NCBI GenBank assembly: GCA_963664045.2
Contig: CAXXGT010000001.1
Coordinates: 310,001 to 374,000, forward strand
Direction of reading: 5' to 3'
DNA length: 64,000 nt
Origin: JAPPHA01 sp963664045
GTDB lineage: Bacteria > Pseudomonadota > Alphaproteobacteria > Rhodobacterales > Rhodobacteraceae
Shown in pieces: positions 63,461-64,000 of the stretch. Both the position numbers and the translations under genes were made by a program. The notes below the pieces were generated by a model. It saw nothing but the letters and a program-made list of their open reading frames with translations, did no database searches and had not been told where the DNA came from. Position 1 is the stretch's first letter, and each line of letters opens with the position of its first letter.

Positions 63461-64000
63461 TCACGTGGCTAAGAATGCGGGCGCGAGGGAGGTTTTTTGG
63501 AAAACATCGTAATTCGAACCACAGGATCCCCGAAAGAGCAGCGATACTTCCAAGGTCGTCTTGATACACGGACGGCTTTCCTTTCGGGACACGCGGTCAA
63601 ACAGGAGCTTTGCTGCCTCCTGGCCAATCTTGTAGGCAGGTTGTGCAGCCACAGTCAAGGGAGGGCGAAACGCGTCGGCGAGGTGGAAGTCATCAAAACC
63701 GACGATCGCAACATCTTCGGGGCATCGCATTCCCATTTGATTCAATGCCCGCACCATTCCCAAAGTCATGAAGTTGTTCGTGCAGAAAACGGCACTCAAC
63801 GCATGTTTCGACGACAAGAGAGCGGCGCCAGCACGCTGTGCGGAATCTATATCGGAACTGCTATGAACAAATAGATTTGGGTCCAGCGCTATCCCAGCTT
63901 TGTCATGGGCATCCCTGTATCCGGCCACGCGGTCCTCAATCGAACTCGCCGCCAGTTCGGCCATGACAACTGCTATCCGCCGGTGACCAAGACCAACCAA
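63461..64000 (-). CDS. LacI-family regulator, C-terminal part (cut by window end)
   Basis: 179 residues of the sensor domain are visible; the N-terminal HTH lies beyond the window. MVGLGHRRIAVVMAELAASS, DRVAGYRDAHDKAGIAL, AVFCTNNFMTLGMVRALNQMG and VAIVGFDDFHLADAFRPPLTVAAQP are typical of LacI/GalR effector domains. As the nearest regulator to the operator-bearing sugar genes, it is the likely repressor binding AATCGTTTACGTAAACGATT-type sites. Confidence 0.88.
   Translation of the reverse strand: MVGLGHRRIAVVMAELAASSIEDRVAGYRDAHDKAGIALDPNLFVHSSSDIDSAQRAGAALLSSKHALSAVFCTNNFMTLGMVRALNQMGMRCPEDVAIVGFDDFHLADAFRPPLTVAAQPAYKIGQEAAKLLFDRVSRKESRPCIKTTLEVSLLFRGSCGSNYDVFQKTSLAPAFLAT

Overview
The window looks like chromosome (or a large replicon) of an alphaproteobacterium. 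The basis is a moderately GC-rich sequence, many ABC uptake systems for sugars, peptides and polyamine-like solutes, an AcuI-type reductase, and mobile elements of types common in rhizobia-like genomes. The lineage is inferred from gene style, not from a marker gene. The region carries an unusually heavy load of insertion elements and decayed genes, as expected of a genome under relaxed selection or recent expansion of mobile DNA.

Layout. 0.2-1.6 kb: a PotA-like ABC ATPase and tRNA-Arg(CCG). 1.75-4.7 kb: a tightly coupled (ATGA overlaps) but partly dead catabolic operon: an unrecognised decayed gene, a RidA protein, a pseudogenised MalK/UgpC ATPase, and an intact SelA/DgaE-like PLP enzyme. 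It resumes at 13.0-13.8 kb with remnants of an SDR dehydrogenase and an SMP-30 lactonase. Between these halves (4.9-13.0 kb) lies an ISAzo13-family transposase gene broken twice. One insertion is a serine-recombinase element (5.3-8.6 kb). The other is a complete recombinase-in-trio (RIT) element with three overlapping tyrosine recombinases and about 83-bp terminal inverted repeats (9.17-12.75 kb).

14.4-19.8 kb: a peptide/opine-type ABC operon (binding protein, two permeases, fused double ATPase). 19.9-21.4 kb: an overlapping DUF2182/DUF1326 pair. 21.5-30.7 kb: mostly single metabolic genes (AcuI reductase, GNAT, ABC exporter, class V aminotransferase, SRPBCC, Ca/Na antiporter, cysteine synthase, AlaX).

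31.1-44.0 kb: a divergent LacI-controlled rhamnoside locus. On the minus strand are the LacI regulator, UgpC-type ATPase, PhyH dioxygenase and DUF1989 protein. On the plus strand are the binding protein, two permeases and a GH78 alpha-L-rhamnosidase. Two identical 59-bp repeats lie between the arms. The binding-protein gene is split by an IS4-family element whose transposase carries an N-terminal DruA (Druantia) domain.

44.5-64.0 kb: a second sugar/glycoside island: an Old-Yellow-Enzyme-type flavo-Fe/S reductase, RbsA/RbsC-type transporter, two TIM-barrel isomerases/epimerases, a Gfo/Idh/MocA oxidoreductase, a ribose-type binding protein, and a LacI repressor cut by the window end. A 20-bp palindrome, AATCGTTTACGTAAACGATT, overlaps a near-consensus promoter at 44.55 kb and recurs with one change before the binding-protein gene at 56.4 kb, so the split transporter is probably one regulon. 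This island is peppered with an ISNCY-type IS, an ISKra4 element and an oversized IS21 element, all with recognisable ends and target duplications.
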